Below, piece after piece: positions 46,728 through 55,634 of a stretch of 64,000 nt of DNA. Position 1 is the first letter of the stretch. Every line of letters begins with the position of its first letter. The notes under the pieces were generated by a model that worked only from the letters and a program-made list of their open reading frames with translations, made no database searches and had not been told where the DNA came from. The position numbers and the translations under genes are program-made. Origin of the DNA: Saccharothrix sp. ST-888 (GTDB taxonomy: Bacteria; Actinomycetota; Actinomycetes; Streptomycetales; Streptomycetaceae); assembly GCF_000955975.1 (NCBI RefSeq), contig NZ_JYJF01000001.1, positions 1-64,000 on the forward strand, given 5' to 3'.

Positions 46728-48989
46728 TCAGGGACGCGGCGGGAGCTTGCTCCCGGCGATGCGGCGGGCGATGTCGGCCGGGCGGGCGGGGCGGCCGAAG
46801 TGCCAGCCCTGGGCCCAGTCGCAGCCCATCAGGCGCAGCCGGTCGGCGTCGGCCCCGTTCTCGACGCCCTCGGCGGTGACGGTCAGGCCCAGGCTGTGGG
46901 CGAGCGAGACCAGTCCGCTGATGATCCGCCAGCCGAGGTGGGTGTCCTTGCCGGGGTCGTGCAGGTCGCCGACGAAGGAGCCGGCGATCTTCAGACCGGA
47001 GACCGGGAGGTCACGCAGGTAGGCGAGGTTGGACCAGCCGGTGCCGAAGTCGTCGACCGCCAGCGAGACTCCCAGGTCCACCACCGCGTGCAGCGACTTG
47101 AGCGCCTCGTCCTCGGGGCCGACCACGGTGGACTCGGTGATCTCCAACTGGAGCTTGTCCGGGCTGAGTCCGGTGGAGCGCAGGATCCGCTCCAGGTCGC
47201 CGACCAGTCCGGCGCTGCGGGCCTGCCGGACCGCCAGGTTGACGTTCAGCTGCGGGGCGGCGTCACCGAACTCCCGTACCCAGGCGGCAGCCTGGGTACA
47301 CGCCTGCTCCAGCACCCAGCGCCCGAGCGGCATGATCAGGCCGGTCTCCTCGGCGATCCCGATGAACTCCTCGGGGCCGAGCACGCCCAACTCCGGGTGC
47401 CGCCAGCGCACCAGCGCCTCGACCGCGACCAGCGAACCGTCCGCGAGCGAGCAGAGCGGCTGGTAGTCGATGAAGAACTCGCCCCGGTCCAGGGCCACGG
47501 GCATCCGGACCGAGACCGTGTAGCGGCTGACCGCGCGGGCGTTCTCGGTCGGGTCGAAGAGCGTCCAGCGGCCGCGCCCGGCCTCCTTGGCCCGGTAGAG
47601 CGTCAGGTCGGCGGCCCGGACGGCCGCGCCCGGCGTGGTGGTGGCGACCCGCCGTTCCAGCACGCCCACGCTGGCGCCGACCGCGAGCCGGTGGTCCCCG
47701 ATCAGCACCGGCTTGGCGAGCGCCGCCAGTACCGTCTTGGCCGCCGCGACCGCCTCCTGCTCACCCCGGCAGTTCTCCAGCAGGACGACGAACTCGTCGC
47801 CGCCGAGCCGCGCCACCAGGTGGCCGAGCGGGGTCAGCGCGGCCTCCAGCCGACCGGCCACCGCCGCCAGCAACTGGTCGCCGGTGTCGTGGCCGAGGCT
47901 GTCGTTGACCACCTTGAACCCGTCCAGGTCCACGTAGCAGAGGCCGAAACGGGCGCCCGGCTCGGGCTCCTCGAAGAGCTTCTCCAGGCGTTCGAAGAAG
48001 GCCACCCGGTTCGGCAGCCCGGTCAGCGGGTCGTGGGTGGCCTGGTGGCGCAGCCGTTCCTGGAGGCGGTAGCGGTCGGAGATGTCCTCCAGCATGGCCA
48101 CCTGGTAGACCGGCTTGCCGTCGTCGTCCCGGATCAGCGAGACGGTCAGATGGGTCCAGACCACCTCGCCGTCGTGCCGGTAGTACGGCTTGTCGAACTG
48201 GAAGTAGTCCCGCTTGCCGGAGATCAGCTCCTCGTACGCCTCCCAGACGCCGGGGGTGTCCTCGGGGTGCACCAGATCGCCGACCCGGCGCCCCTGGAGG
48301 TCCTCGGGGCGGGCGCCGAACAGCTCCTGGAGGGCACGGTTGACCGCCAGGATGTTGCCGTCCACGTCGCCGAGGCCGATGCCGATGGCCGCGCTCTCGA
48401 ACAGCGCCCGGAACCGCGCCTCGGAGGCGCGCAGGGCCTTCTCCATCTCCTGGCGCGCGGTGTCGGCGGCCAGCCGGATGGCCTCCTGCTCGCGCAGGGT
48501 CCGTTCGCGCAGCGCCGCCGCCCAGCCTGCCGCGAAGGCGCCGCAGAGCGCCGGGCCCCGCCCGTCCAGCGGCTGGATCTGGAGCAGCTCGACCGCGCGG
48601 GCCAGTACCGCCGGGTCGGTGAACCGGGCGTCCACCAGCAGGGCGCCCGCCTCGGCGGCGAAGTCCGGCCGGAACGGCTGCTCCAGCTGCGCGCGGTGCA
48701 GCAGCCCCGCCGTCCGGGAGACCAGCCGGCGCAGGATGCCGGGGTGGATCGCCACACCGTGGCCGGCCTGGAGCAGCCGGGCCCACTCCTCGTGGAAGCG
48801 GGTCGCGCTCTCGTAGCGGTCCGGCCGGGTGTCCGGGCGGCCCTGGTGCGGGTGGCCCGGATGGGACGGGTGAGTGGGGAGGGTCGGGTGGTGCAGGTCT
48901 GTGCTGTCGTGCCCGCCGGTGCGGTCGCGTCCGCCCGTCCGACCGTGCCGCTCGGGCGGGACGGTCCCCTCAGGCGGAGCCGTGCTCAC
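46728..48989 (-). CDS. rmdA: PAS-GGDEF-EAL cyclic di-GMP turnover protein (RmdA-like)
   Basis: A 753-residue protein. Order: an N-terminal region with a conserved Streptomyces helical segment (about residues 60-170), PAS (about 185-310), GGDEF with intact RLGGDEFVVLLE (about residue 396) and EAL with AVEALVRW (about 523) and LAVDDFGTGWSNL. Both catalytic motifs are intact, so it may make and break c-di-GMP. The allosteric RxxD site five residues before GGDEF is not seen. The architecture matches RmdA of S. coelicolor, which affects development. GTG at 48989 overlaps the stop of the upstream methyltransferase in a GTGA. Gene name assigned by architecture and neighbourhood, not by alignment. 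Confidence 0.88.
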   Translation of the reverse strand: MSTAPPEGTVPPERHGRTGGRDRTGGHDSTDLHHPTLPTHPSHPGHPHQGRPDTRPDRYESATRFHEEWARLLQAGHGVAIHPGILRRLVSRTAGLLHRAQLEQPFRPDFAAEAGALLVDARFTDPAVLARAVELLQIQPLDGRGPALCGAFAAGWAAALRERTLREQEAIRLAADTARQEMEKALRASEARFRALFESAAIGIGLGDVDGNILAVNRALQELFGARPEDLQGRRVGDLVHPEDTPGVWEAYEELISGKRDYFQFDKPYYRHDGEVVWTHLTVSLIRDDDGKPVYQVAMLEDISDRYRLQERLRHQATHDPLTGLPNRVAFFERLEKLFEEPEPGARFGLCYVDLDGFKVVNDSLGHDTGDQLLAAVAGRLEAALTPLGHLVARLGGDEFVVLLENCRGEQEAVAAAKTVLAALAKPVLIGDHRLAVGASVGVLERRVATTTPGAAVRAADLTLYRAKEAGRGRWTLFDPTENARAVSRYTVSVRMPVALDRGEFFIDYQPLCSLADGSLVAVEALVRWRHPELGVLGPEEFIGIAEETGLIMPLGRWVLEQACTQAAAWVREFGDAAPQLNVNLAVRQARSAGLVGDLERILRSTGLSPDKLQLEITESTVVGPEDEALKSLHAVVDLGVSLAVDDFGTGWSNLAYLRDLPVSGLKIAGSFVGDLHDPGKDTHLGWRIISGLVSLAHSLGLTVTAEGVENGADADRLRLMGCDWAQGWHFGRPARPADIARRIAGSKLPPRP

Positions 48990-49792
48990 CGCAGGAACCC
49001 GACTCCGGCCATACCGGACATCCGCTCCGGGTGCGGGCCGATCCCCTCGGGGTTGTCCGGATGCCACTCCGGCAGGTAGACCACTCCCGGTTCGACCAGA
49101 TCGAAGCCGTCGAACAGCTCCACGATCCGGTCGCGGCCGCGCATGGTGAGCGGGGTCGGGGTGCGCCGGTAGAGGTCCTGGTGCGGTCCCGCCTGGTCCG
49201 GGCGGCCCTCCATCGAGGCGTGGCTGAGCACCAGCGCGCTGCCCGGCGGCAGGGCGTCGCGCAGCGTGGACACCAGCCTGGCGGGCTCGTCGTCGTCCGT
49301 GATGAAGTGCAGCACCGCGACCAGCAGCACCGCGACGGGTTCGCCCGCAGCCAGCAGTTCGGCGACCTCGGGGCGGGCGAGCAGGTCCTCGACCGAGCGC
49401 AGGTCGGCCTCGACCACCTCGCTCAGCAGGTCGTCCGCCAGCAGCAGGCGGCTGTGCGCCACCGCGACCGGGTCGCGGTCCACGTACACCACCCGGGCCT
49501 CGGGCCGGATGCCCCTGGCCATCTCGTGGACGGCGCCGAAGGTCGGGATGCCCGAGCCGATGTCCAGGAAGCGGCTGATGCCCGCCTCGGCGACGTGCTG
49601 GACCGCCCGGCGCAGGAAGGCCCGGTTGGAGCGCATGATGGCGGGCAGGTCGGGCCAGAGTTCGATGGCCCGGCGGGCCATCTCGCGGTCGGCCTCGAAG
49701 TTGTGGGAGCCGCCGAGGTAGTAGTCGTAGACCCGGGCGGCGTTCGGCTTGTCGAGATCAGTTCCGGCGGGGACCCAGTTCGGTCGTCCCAT
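48986..49792 (-). CDS. SAM-dependent methyltransferase (DUF574 / Methyltransf_19 type)
   Basis: A 268-residue protein with ATG at 49792 behind GGAAGGG. It belongs to an actinobacteria-specific family with the start signature KPNAARVYDYYLGGSHNFEADRE and a Rossmann SAM loop FLDIGSGIPTFGAVHE and YVDRDPVAVAHS. Many copies occur per Streptomyces genome and no physiological substrate is known. Here the stop overlaps the GTG of the RmdA-like gene by 4 bp (GTGA), so the pair is translationally coupled. That is an unusual partner and suggests a link between methylation and c-di-GMP signalling, which is inference. Confidence 0.9.
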   Translation of the reverse strand: MGRPNWVPAGTDLDKPNAARVYDYYLGGSHNFEADREMARRAIELWPDLPAIMRSNRAFLRRAVQHVAEAGISRFLDIGSGIPTFGAVHEMARGIRPEARVVYVDRDPVAVAHSRLLLADDLLSEVVEADLRSVEDLLARPEVAELLAAGEPVAVLLVAVLHFITDDDEPARLVSTLRDALPPGSALVLSHASMEGRPDQAGPHQDLYRRTPTPLTMRGRDRIVELFDGFDLVEPGVVYLPEWHPDNPEGIGPHPERMSGMAGVGFLR

Positions 49793-49895
49793 GGCGGCAA
49801 CCCTTCCGGAGCTGGAGCGGACAGTAAGGCATCGAGATCTTCCTATCATCATTCGCTGCCTGCAAGCCGAGTGGCCCAAATGGTGCGATTTCCAC

Positions 49896-49919
49896 CAGGG
49901 GCGCGGGGAACTGCGCGGG
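49896..49919. repeat. Half copy of the GGGGCGCGGGG element
   Basis: CAGGGGCGCGGGGAACTGCG continuing to 49919 matches the left arm of the full element that follows at 49971, but has no right arm close by. Confidence 0.75.
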
Positions 49920-49970
49920 CAACCCGGTGAGTCCGTTCACATGTCGGCGACCCGTAAGCCAGGCACACCC

Positions 49971-50044
49971 CAGGGGCGCGGGGAACTGCGCGAGAGCCGT
50001 GCACCGCTGGTTCGGGCTGGTCGCGCGGTTCCCCGCGCCCCTGA
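49971..50044. repeat. Full GGGGCGCGGGG intergenic hairpin
   Basis: Left arm begins CAGGGGCGCGGGGAACTGCG and right arm ends GGTTCCCCGCGCCCCTGA; 22 of 23 positions pair around a 27-nt loop. It lies between the divergently placed methyltransferase and monooxygenase-like genes and should form a strong hairpin in either strand's RNA. Confidence 0.85.
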
Positions 50045-50091
50045 AGTGCAGCCCCTGAAGTGCTCGCGTCTGGAGTGCCGCCCCTGCGGGG

Positions 50092-50649
50092 TCAGGTCGG
50101 GAAGAGCCAGCGGCGGAGGGTGCGGGTGACGGCGGGGAGGGCCAGGTAGGTCATCAGGACGCTGATGACGGGTGCCATCAGGAGGGTGCGCGGGACCACC
50201 GGCAGGTCCGTCAGGTGGGGTGTGACCAGCAGGCTCGCGCTGACGGTGAGCGGTGCGATGGCGAGCGTGGAGGCGACGGCCATCTTCCAGCGCGGCGGCG
50301 GGGTGCGCTTGGCCCCGGCCGGGGTGGTGGCGAACCAGCCCTCCATGCCGTGCAGTTCGCGGCGGGCCACCTCGACATGGTGCCCGTCCATCCTGGCGAA
50401 GCACTCGGCCCGGTCCGGCGACTGCTGCCAGGACTCGAAGGCCGCGTCGTCCTGGAAGTGCAGCAGCAGGTGCCAGGGCTCGCCCGGCCCGGCGGGGCGC
50501 AGCAGGCCGGTGCCGAGGTTGCCCGGGTGTGCGGTGGCCCTGTCGAGGATGGCCCGGGCCCACCCTTCGAAGGACTCCTCGTGTCCCGGCTCCACCCGGC
50601 GTGCTACGAAGAGGGTGACTTCGTCCCCCGCGTGCCTGATCTCGTTCAT
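50092..50649 (-). CDS. Antibiotic-biosynthesis-monooxygenase-like (ABM) protein with membrane tail
   Basis: A 185-residue protein with ATG at 50649 behind GGGGAGGGA. Residues 8-105 form an ABM/dimeric alpha-beta-barrel domain (VTLFVARRVEPGHEESFEGWARAI, HLLLHFQDDAAFESW), followed by two transmembrane helices (about 125-145 and 150-172). Proteins with this combination are a recognised actinobacterial family, but their reaction is unknown. It stands alone, divergent from the PatB/MalY-like gene, with about 103 bp between starts. Confidence 0.87.
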   Translation of the reverse strand: MNEIRHAGDEVTLFVARRVEPGHEESFEGWARAILDRATAHPGNLGTGLLRPAGPGEPWHLLLHFQDDAAFESWQQSPDRAECFARMDGHHVEVARRELHGMEGWFATTPAGAKRTPPPRWKMAVASTLAIAPLTVSASLLVTPHLTDLPVVPRTLLMAPVISVLMTYLALPAVTRTLRRWLFPT

Positions 50650-50752
50650 GATCCCTCCCCTTTCGAACCTCGCAGCGTACGCACCGCGCGCGGTCTCCCG
50701 CGAGCCCGTTCGGGCCGTGGACAACACCTCGGGGCCGCACGGGGGTTAGCGT

Positions 50753-51919
50753 GTGGTCCGGCAGGCAGCCGTCCCCTGGGGAGGTCTGGTGGAGGGGTTC
50801 GACCGGAGCGGTACCGGAAGCATCAAGTGGGCCCGTGCCGGGGCGGGGCGGATCGCGCTCGGGCTGGCGGACATGGACCTGCCCGGCCCACCGGAGATCG
50901 GTGCGGCGCTGGCCGAGCGGGCCCGGCACCCCGCGTACGGGTACACGGTCTGCGACCCGGCCGGGCGGGAGCTGGTCGCGGCCTGGTACCTGGAGCGGCA
51001 CGAGGTGGTGGTGGACCCGGACTGGGTGCTGCTGCTGCCGTTCAGTCCCCGGACCGCGCTGCGGCTGCTGTTCGAGGTGGCCGCACCCCGCAGGCCGGTG
51101 GCGTTTCCCGCACCCGAGTGGATCGGATTCCGTCAGATCTGCGACGCGGCCGGGCTGCGGTGCCGCCCGGTTCCGCTGGCCGCGGACGGGCTCGGCTACC
51201 GGCTGCCGGTGGCCGGGCTCACCCGGGACGGCACCGATCTGATCGTGCTGAGCAGCCCGCACAACCCGTCCGGGCGGGTCTGGACCGCCGACGAGATCCG
51301 GGCCCTGGCCCGGGCGGCCGCCGCGGCCGGCGGGCTGCTGGTCTCGGACGAGGTGCACGGGGATCTGGTCCATCCCGACCACGGGCTGTCGCAGCCGGTG
51401 GCCGTCGCCGTGGCCGGGGAGGCGGCTCGGCATGTGGTGACGCTGAACTCGGTCGGCAAGACGTTCAACACCTCGGGTGTGCCGAGCTGCTTCGCCCTGG
51501 TCCCGGACCCCGGCCTGCGGGAGCGGCTGACCGCCCTCATGGCGGGCTACGGCCTCTGGGAGGGCGGTCTGCTCGAACAGGTGGTGCAGCGGGCCGCGCT
51601 GCGGCACGGCGGCCCGTGGCTGGACGGCCTGCTCGGCGGGCTGGTCGCCGCCCGCGACCTGGTGCTGGCCGCGCTGCCGGACGGCGCGCTGCTCTCCCGT
51701 CCCGAGGCCTCGTACCTCGTCTGGCTGGACGCCGCCGCGCTGGGTCTGCCGGCCGACCGGGCCCGTGAGGTCCTGCTGGCGGAGCGGGGCGTGGAGCTCT
51801 CGGACGGCACCGATTTCGGTCTGCTGGGACGCGGGTGCCTGCGGCTCAACTACGCCCTGCCCCGGCCGCTGCTCGAGGCCGCGCTCACCCGTCTGACCGA
51901 TCCTGTCCCCGGGCGCTGA
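50753..51919 (+). CDS. PatB/MalY-type PLP-dependent C-S lyase or aminotransferase
   Basis: A 388-residue fold-type I PLP enzyme with GTG at 50753. Motifs: SSPHNPSGRVWTADEI, VSDEVHGDLVHPDH (Asp for the pyridine nitrogen, then the His of MalY/PatB) and NSVGKTFNTSG with the Schiff-base Lys. The ADMDLPGPPEIGAAL start and SDEVHxDL string are typical of PatB/MalY cystathionine beta-lyases, which split C-S bonds. It lies 146 bp upstream of egtA on the same strand. The egtABCD cluster has no EgtE, the PLP C-S lyase that ends ergothioneine synthesis, so this gene is a candidate; the assignment is inference. Confidence 0.88.
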   Translation: MVRQAAVPWGGLVEGFDRSGTGSIKWARAGAGRIALGLADMDLPGPPEIGAALAERARHPAYGYTVCDPAGRELVAAWYLERHEVVVDPDWVLLLPFSPRTALRLLFEVAAPRRPVAFPAPEWIGFRQICDAAGLRCRPVPLAADGLGYRLPVAGLTRDGTDLIVLSSPHNPSGRVWTADEIRALARAAAAAGGLLVSDEVHGDLVHPDHGLSQPVAVAVAGEAARHVVTLNSVGKTFNTSGVPSCFALVPDPGLRERLTALMAGYGLWEGGLLEQVVQRAALRHGGPWLDGLLGGLVAARDLVLAALPDGALLSRPEASYLVWLDAAALGLPADRAREVLLAERGVELSDGTDFGLLGRGCLRLNYALPRPLLEAALTRLTDPVPGR

Positions 51920-52065
51920 CCGGCTCCGCGCACCGGGATTGACCGGTTCCGGTGCCCCGGCACTGACCTGCTGCTTCGCCGGAGCCGAGCACGAACCGGT
52001 CGGCGCAGATGTTTGATTCGTAGCAGACTGAGGCAGGAGAACCGGGCCGCGACCGCGGCTTGAGG

Positions 52066-53502
52066 ATGGTGAGTCCGGTGACAGCCGTACGACCGAAACA
52101 GGCGCCCCCGACAGCGCAGCCCCCACCACCGACCGAGGTGAGCCCGCTGACCGAAACGCTGACAGACCCACTGACGGACATACCCCCGCGCACGGATGTG
52201 CCGCCGCTGACCGAGGCGAACGCGGAGGGTCATCTGGCCGCGATCTGCTTCAAGATCGGACCGCCCAGGCTGGTGGGCGTGGAGGCGGAGTGGTTCGTCC
52301 ACGACGCCGAGAACCCCGGCTCAGCGGTGGCGCCGCACCGGCTGGAGCAGGCCCTGGCGGCACTGCCCACCGATCCCGACGGCGAACACCCCGGTTCGGA
52401 CGGCCCGTTGTTCCCCGCGGGTTCCCGTCTCACCCGTGAACCCGGAGGGCAGGTCGAGCTCAGCTCCCCGCCCTCCGACAGCCCCGGAGACTGCGCCGAG
52501 GGCCTGCTGCTCGACCAGGGCACCCTGCGGGCCGCCCTCGCCGCCCAGGGCCTGCGCCTCACCGGTTCGGGTACCGATCCGCTGGCGCGCGAGCGGCTGA
52601 TGCAGCTCTCCCACCCCCGCTATCTGGCGATGGAGCGGCACTTCGACCGCACCGGCCCGTGGGGCCGGATCATGATGTGCGGCACCGCGTCCCTCCAGGT
52701 CTGCGTGGACGCCGGGACCGCGCGCGGCCCGTCCTCGTACGCGGCGCGCTGGCAGCTGCTGCACCGGCTCGGCCCGGTGCTGGTCGCCGCCTTCGCCAAC
52801 TCGCCGTTACTGGACGGCAAACCGACCGGTCACCGCTCCACCCGGCAGATGGTCTGGTCCCGGATGGACCCGACCCGGACCCTGGCACCGCGGCTCGCCG
52901 ACGGCGACCCGCGCGGGAACTGGGCCCGCTACGTCCTGGACGCCGAGCTGCTCTGCGTCCGCCGCGACCACGGCCGCTCCTGGGCCGCCCCCACCGGGTG
53001 CACCTTCCGCGAATGGCTGCGCGGCGACGGCGAGCGCCCGCCGACCCTGGCCGACCTGGACTACCACTGCACCACGCTGTTCCCGCCGGTCCGCCCGCGC
53101 GGTCACCTGGAACTTCGCATGATCGACGCCCAGCCGGGCAACGGCTGGCTGGCCCCGCTCGCGCTGGTCACCGGGCTGCTGGACGACCCGGTCGCCGCCG
53201 ACACCGCGCTCGGCGCGCTGGAGGTGCTCGACACCTCCAGCCTGCTGCCGCCGCGCTCCGAGCTGTGGCGGCGGGCCGCCACCCTGGCCATGGCCGACCC
53301 CGCGCTGCGCCGGGCCGCACTGACCTGCTTCGGCGCGGCCGAACAGGCCCTCGCCCGCCGCCCCGGCAGCGGCCGGCTGCGCGCCGCGCTCACCGAGTTC
53401 GCCGAACGCTACCCCGCGCGGGGCCGATGTCCCGCCGACGACCAGCTGGACGCCCTGCGGGCAGGTGTCCACCCCGTCCCCCTGGAGACCGCACCATGCT
53501 GA
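52066..53502 (+). CDS. egtA: Glutamate-cysteine ligase of ergothioneine synthesis
   Basis: A 478-residue GCS2-family ligase. It makes gamma-glutamylcysteine, the sulfur donor for EgtB. Family segments are visible: PPRLVGVEAEWFVHD near the N-terminus and GRIMMCGTASLQVCVD, plus HLELRMIDAQPGNGWLAP late. ATG at 52066 has a poor ribosome-binding site; a GTG at 52078 is an alternative. The first 50 residues are a Pro/Thr-rich tail outside the enzyme domain. Codon 248 is TTA (52807-52809), so translation may need bldA tRNA. The ATG of egtB lies inside its last codons, which suggests coupling. Confidence 0.92.
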   Translation: MVSPVTAVRPKQAPPTAQPPPPTEVSPLTETLTDPLTDIPPRTDVPPLTEANAEGHLAAICFKIGPPRLVGVEAEWFVHDAENPGSAVAPHRLEQALAALPTDPDGEHPGSDGPLFPAGSRLTREPGGQVELSSPPSDSPGDCAEGLLLDQGTLRAALAAQGLRLTGSGTDPLARERLMQLSHPRYLAMERHFDRTGPWGRIMMCGTASLQVCVDAGTARGPSSYAARWQLLHRLGPVLVAAFANSPLLDGKPTGHRSTRQMVWSRMDPTRTLAPRLADGDPRGNWARYVLDAELLCVRRDHGRSWAAPTGCTFREWLRGDGERPPTLADLDYHCTTLFPPVRPRGHLELRMIDAQPGNGWLAPLALVTGLLDDPVAADTALGALEVLDTSSLLPPRSELWRRAATLAMADPALRRAALTCFGAAEQALARRPGSGRLRAALTEFAERYPARGRCPADDQLDALRAGVHPVPLETAPC

Positions 53503-54833
53503 ACGCCGACCGTCTCCCGCCGGAGCGCACCGGCCCCGAACCGCTGCGCGAGCGGATAGCCGCCGAGCTGCTGGCCGCCCGTGCCCGGACCGCCGCGCTC
53601 ACCGACTGCGTGGACGAGCGGGAGCTGACCGCCCAGCACTCCCCGCTGATGTCGCCGCTGGTCTGGGACCTCGCGCACATCGGCAACCAGGAGGAGCTCT
53701 GGCTGCTGCGCAACGTCGGCGGCCGCGATCCGATGCACCCCGAGATCGACCCCCTCTACGACGCGTTCGAGCACCCGCGTGCCGCCCGCCCCACGCTGCC
53801 GCTGCTTCCCCCGGCCGAGGCCCGCGCCTACGCGCACGAGGTGCGCGGCCGGGTCCTCGACCTGCTCGCCGCCAGTCCGCTCGAAGGGGTGCCGCTGCTG
53901 GACGAGGGCTTCGCCTTCGGGATGATCGCCCAGCACGAGCAGCAGCACGACGAGACCATGCTGATCACCCATCAGCTCAGGCCGGGCCCGGCCGCCCTGT
54001 CCGCTCCCCCGCCGCCGGCCGCCGATCTCGGGCGGCTGCCCGCCGAAGTCCTCGTCCCCGGCGGCCCGTTCACCATGGGCACCGACACCGAACCCTGGTC
54101 GCTCGACAACGAGCGCCCCGCCCACGAGGTCTCGCTCCCGGCCTTCCGGCTGGACACCGCCCCGGTGAGCAACGCCGCCTACCAGGAGTTCATCGCGGAC
54201 GGCGGCTACGACAACCCGCACTGGTGGACGCCCGAGGGCTGGGAGCACCGCCGGCGGGCCAGCCTCCAAGCCCCGCTGTTCTGGCAGCGCGAGGGCGGCC
54301 GGTGGCTGCGCCGGCGCTTCGGGGTGACCGAACCGGTGCCCGGGGACGAACCGGTGCTGCACGTGTGCTGGTACGAGGCCGACGCGTACGCCCGCTGGGC
54401 CGGGCGGCGGCTGCCGACCGAGGCCGAGTGGGAGAAGGCCGCCCGGCACGACCCCGCCACCGGCCGCTCCCGCCGCTACCCGTGGGGCGACGCCGAACCC
54501 ACCGCCGACCGGGCCAACCTGGGCCAGCGCCACCTCCAGCCGGCGCCCGCCGGCAGCTACCCGGCGGGCGAGTCGCCCTACGGGGCACGGCAGTTGATCG
54601 GCGACGTGTGGGAGTGGACGGCGAGCGACTTCCTGCCGTACCCGGGCTTCCGGGCCTGGCCGTACAAGGAGTACTCCGACGTCTTCTTCGGCCCGGAGTA
54701 CAAGGTGCTGCGCGGCGGCTCCTTCGCCGTCGCGCCGGTGGCCTGCCGGGGGACCTTCCGCAACTGGGACTACCCGATCCGGCGGCAGATCTTCTCCGGC
54801 TTCCGCACCGCCGTCTCGGTGGACGAGACCTGA
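53496..54833 (+). CDS. egtB: Hercynine oxygenase (sulfoxide synthase)
   Basis: A 445-residue EgtB. The N-terminal DinB-like bundle carries the iron ligands (LAHIGNQEELWLL His and the HEQQHDE motif), and the C-terminal formylglycine-generating-enzyme-like domain has PGGPFTMGTDTEPWSLDNE, RLPTEAEWEKAAR and GSFAVAPVACRGTFRNWDYPIRR. It joins hercynine to gamma-glutamylcysteine with O2 and Fe(II). ATG at 53496 overlaps egtA by 7 bp. The stop overlaps the egtC ATG by one base, so egtA-B-C is a tightly coupled operon. Confidence 0.95.
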   Translation: MLNADRLPPERTGPEPLRERIAAELLAARARTAALTDCVDERELTAQHSPLMSPLVWDLAHIGNQEELWLLRNVGGRDPMHPEIDPLYDAFEHPRAARPTLPLLPPAEARAYAHEVRGRVLDLLAASPLEGVPLLDEGFAFGMIAQHEQQHDETMLITHQLRPGPAALSAPPPPAADLGRLPAEVLVPGGPFTMGTDTEPWSLDNERPAHEVSLPAFRLDTAPVSNAAYQEFIADGGYDNPHWWTPEGWEHRRRASLQAPLFWQREGGRWLRRRFGVTEPVPGDEPVLHVCWYEADAYARWAGRRLPTEAEWEKAARHDPATGRSRRYPWGDAEPTADRANLGQRHLQPAPAGSYPAGESPYGARQLIGDVWEWTASDFLPYPGFRAWPYKEYSDVFFGPEYKVLRGGSFAVAPVACRGTFRNWDYPIRRQIFSGFRTAVSVDET

Positions 54834-55573
54834 TGTGCCGCCATCTCGCCTATCTGGGGCCGCCGGTGGCGATCGGGCAGCTGGTGCTCGACCCGCCGGC
54901 GAGCCTGTCCCGGCAGTCCTGGGCGCCGCGCCTGCAGCAGTACGGCAGCATGAACGTGGACGGCTTCGGCGTCGGCTGGTACGCCGACCACGACCCGGTC
55001 CCGGCGCGCTACCGGCGGGCCGGGCCGATCTGGGCCGACCCCTCCTTCGCCGACCTCGTCCGGGTGGTGCGGACCGGCGCCCTGCTCGCCGCCGTACGCT
55101 CCGCCACCGACGGCTGCGCGGCGGGCGAGGCGGCGGCGGCACCGTTCGGCGCCGAGCGCTGGCTGTTCAGCCACAACGGCGCGCTGCCCGGCTGGCCGCA
55201 CCAGTTCGGCAAACTGGCCGCCGCGCTGCCGCCCGAGGAACTGCTGGACCTGGCGGCCGGCAGCGACTCCGCGCTGCTCTGGGCGCTCACCCTGCACCGG
55301 CTGCGCGCGGGCGACCCGCTGGACACCGCCCTCGCCCGTACCGTCCGGGAGACCGCGGACCACTGCGCCGAGGCCCGGCTCAACCTGCTGCTCACCGACG
55401 GGACTTCGATCGCCGCCACGGTCTGGGGCGACAGCCTCTGCTACCGGACGGGCCCCGACTCGGTGGTCCTCGCCTCGGAGCCGTACGACGACCTGCCCGG
55501 CTGGATCCGTCCGCCGGACCGGTCGCTGCTGCTCGCCGACCGCGGCGGCGTGACCGTCCGGCCCCTCGGCTGA
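54833..55573 (+). CDS. egtC: Gamma-glutamyl hercynylcysteine sulfoxide hydrolase
   Basis: A 246-residue class II (Ntn) glutamine-amidotransferase-like hydrolase. Cys2 (MCRHLAYLGPP) is the N-terminal nucleophile exposed after Met removal. MNVDGFGVGWYA and ERWLFSHNGALPGW are family signatures. It removes the glutamate from the EgtB product. ATG at 54833 overlaps the egtB stop by one base (TGATG). Only a C-S lyase step remains after it. Confidence 0.95.
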   Translation: MCRHLAYLGPPVAIGQLVLDPPASLSRQSWAPRLQQYGSMNVDGFGVGWYADHDPVPARYRRAGPIWADPSFADLVRVVRTGALLAAVRSATDGCAAGEAAAAPFGAERWLFSHNGALPGWPHQFGKLAAALPPEELLDLAAGSDSALLWALTLHRLRAGDPLDTALARTVRETADHCAEARLNLLLTDGTSIAATVWGDSLCYRTGPDSVVLASEPYDDLPGWIRPPDRSLLLADRGGVTVRPLG

Positions 55574-55634
55574 GTACCGGCCCCACTCCATGGACATTGC
55601 TCGATCCACAGCACCGTGAGAGGAATTCCGCACC

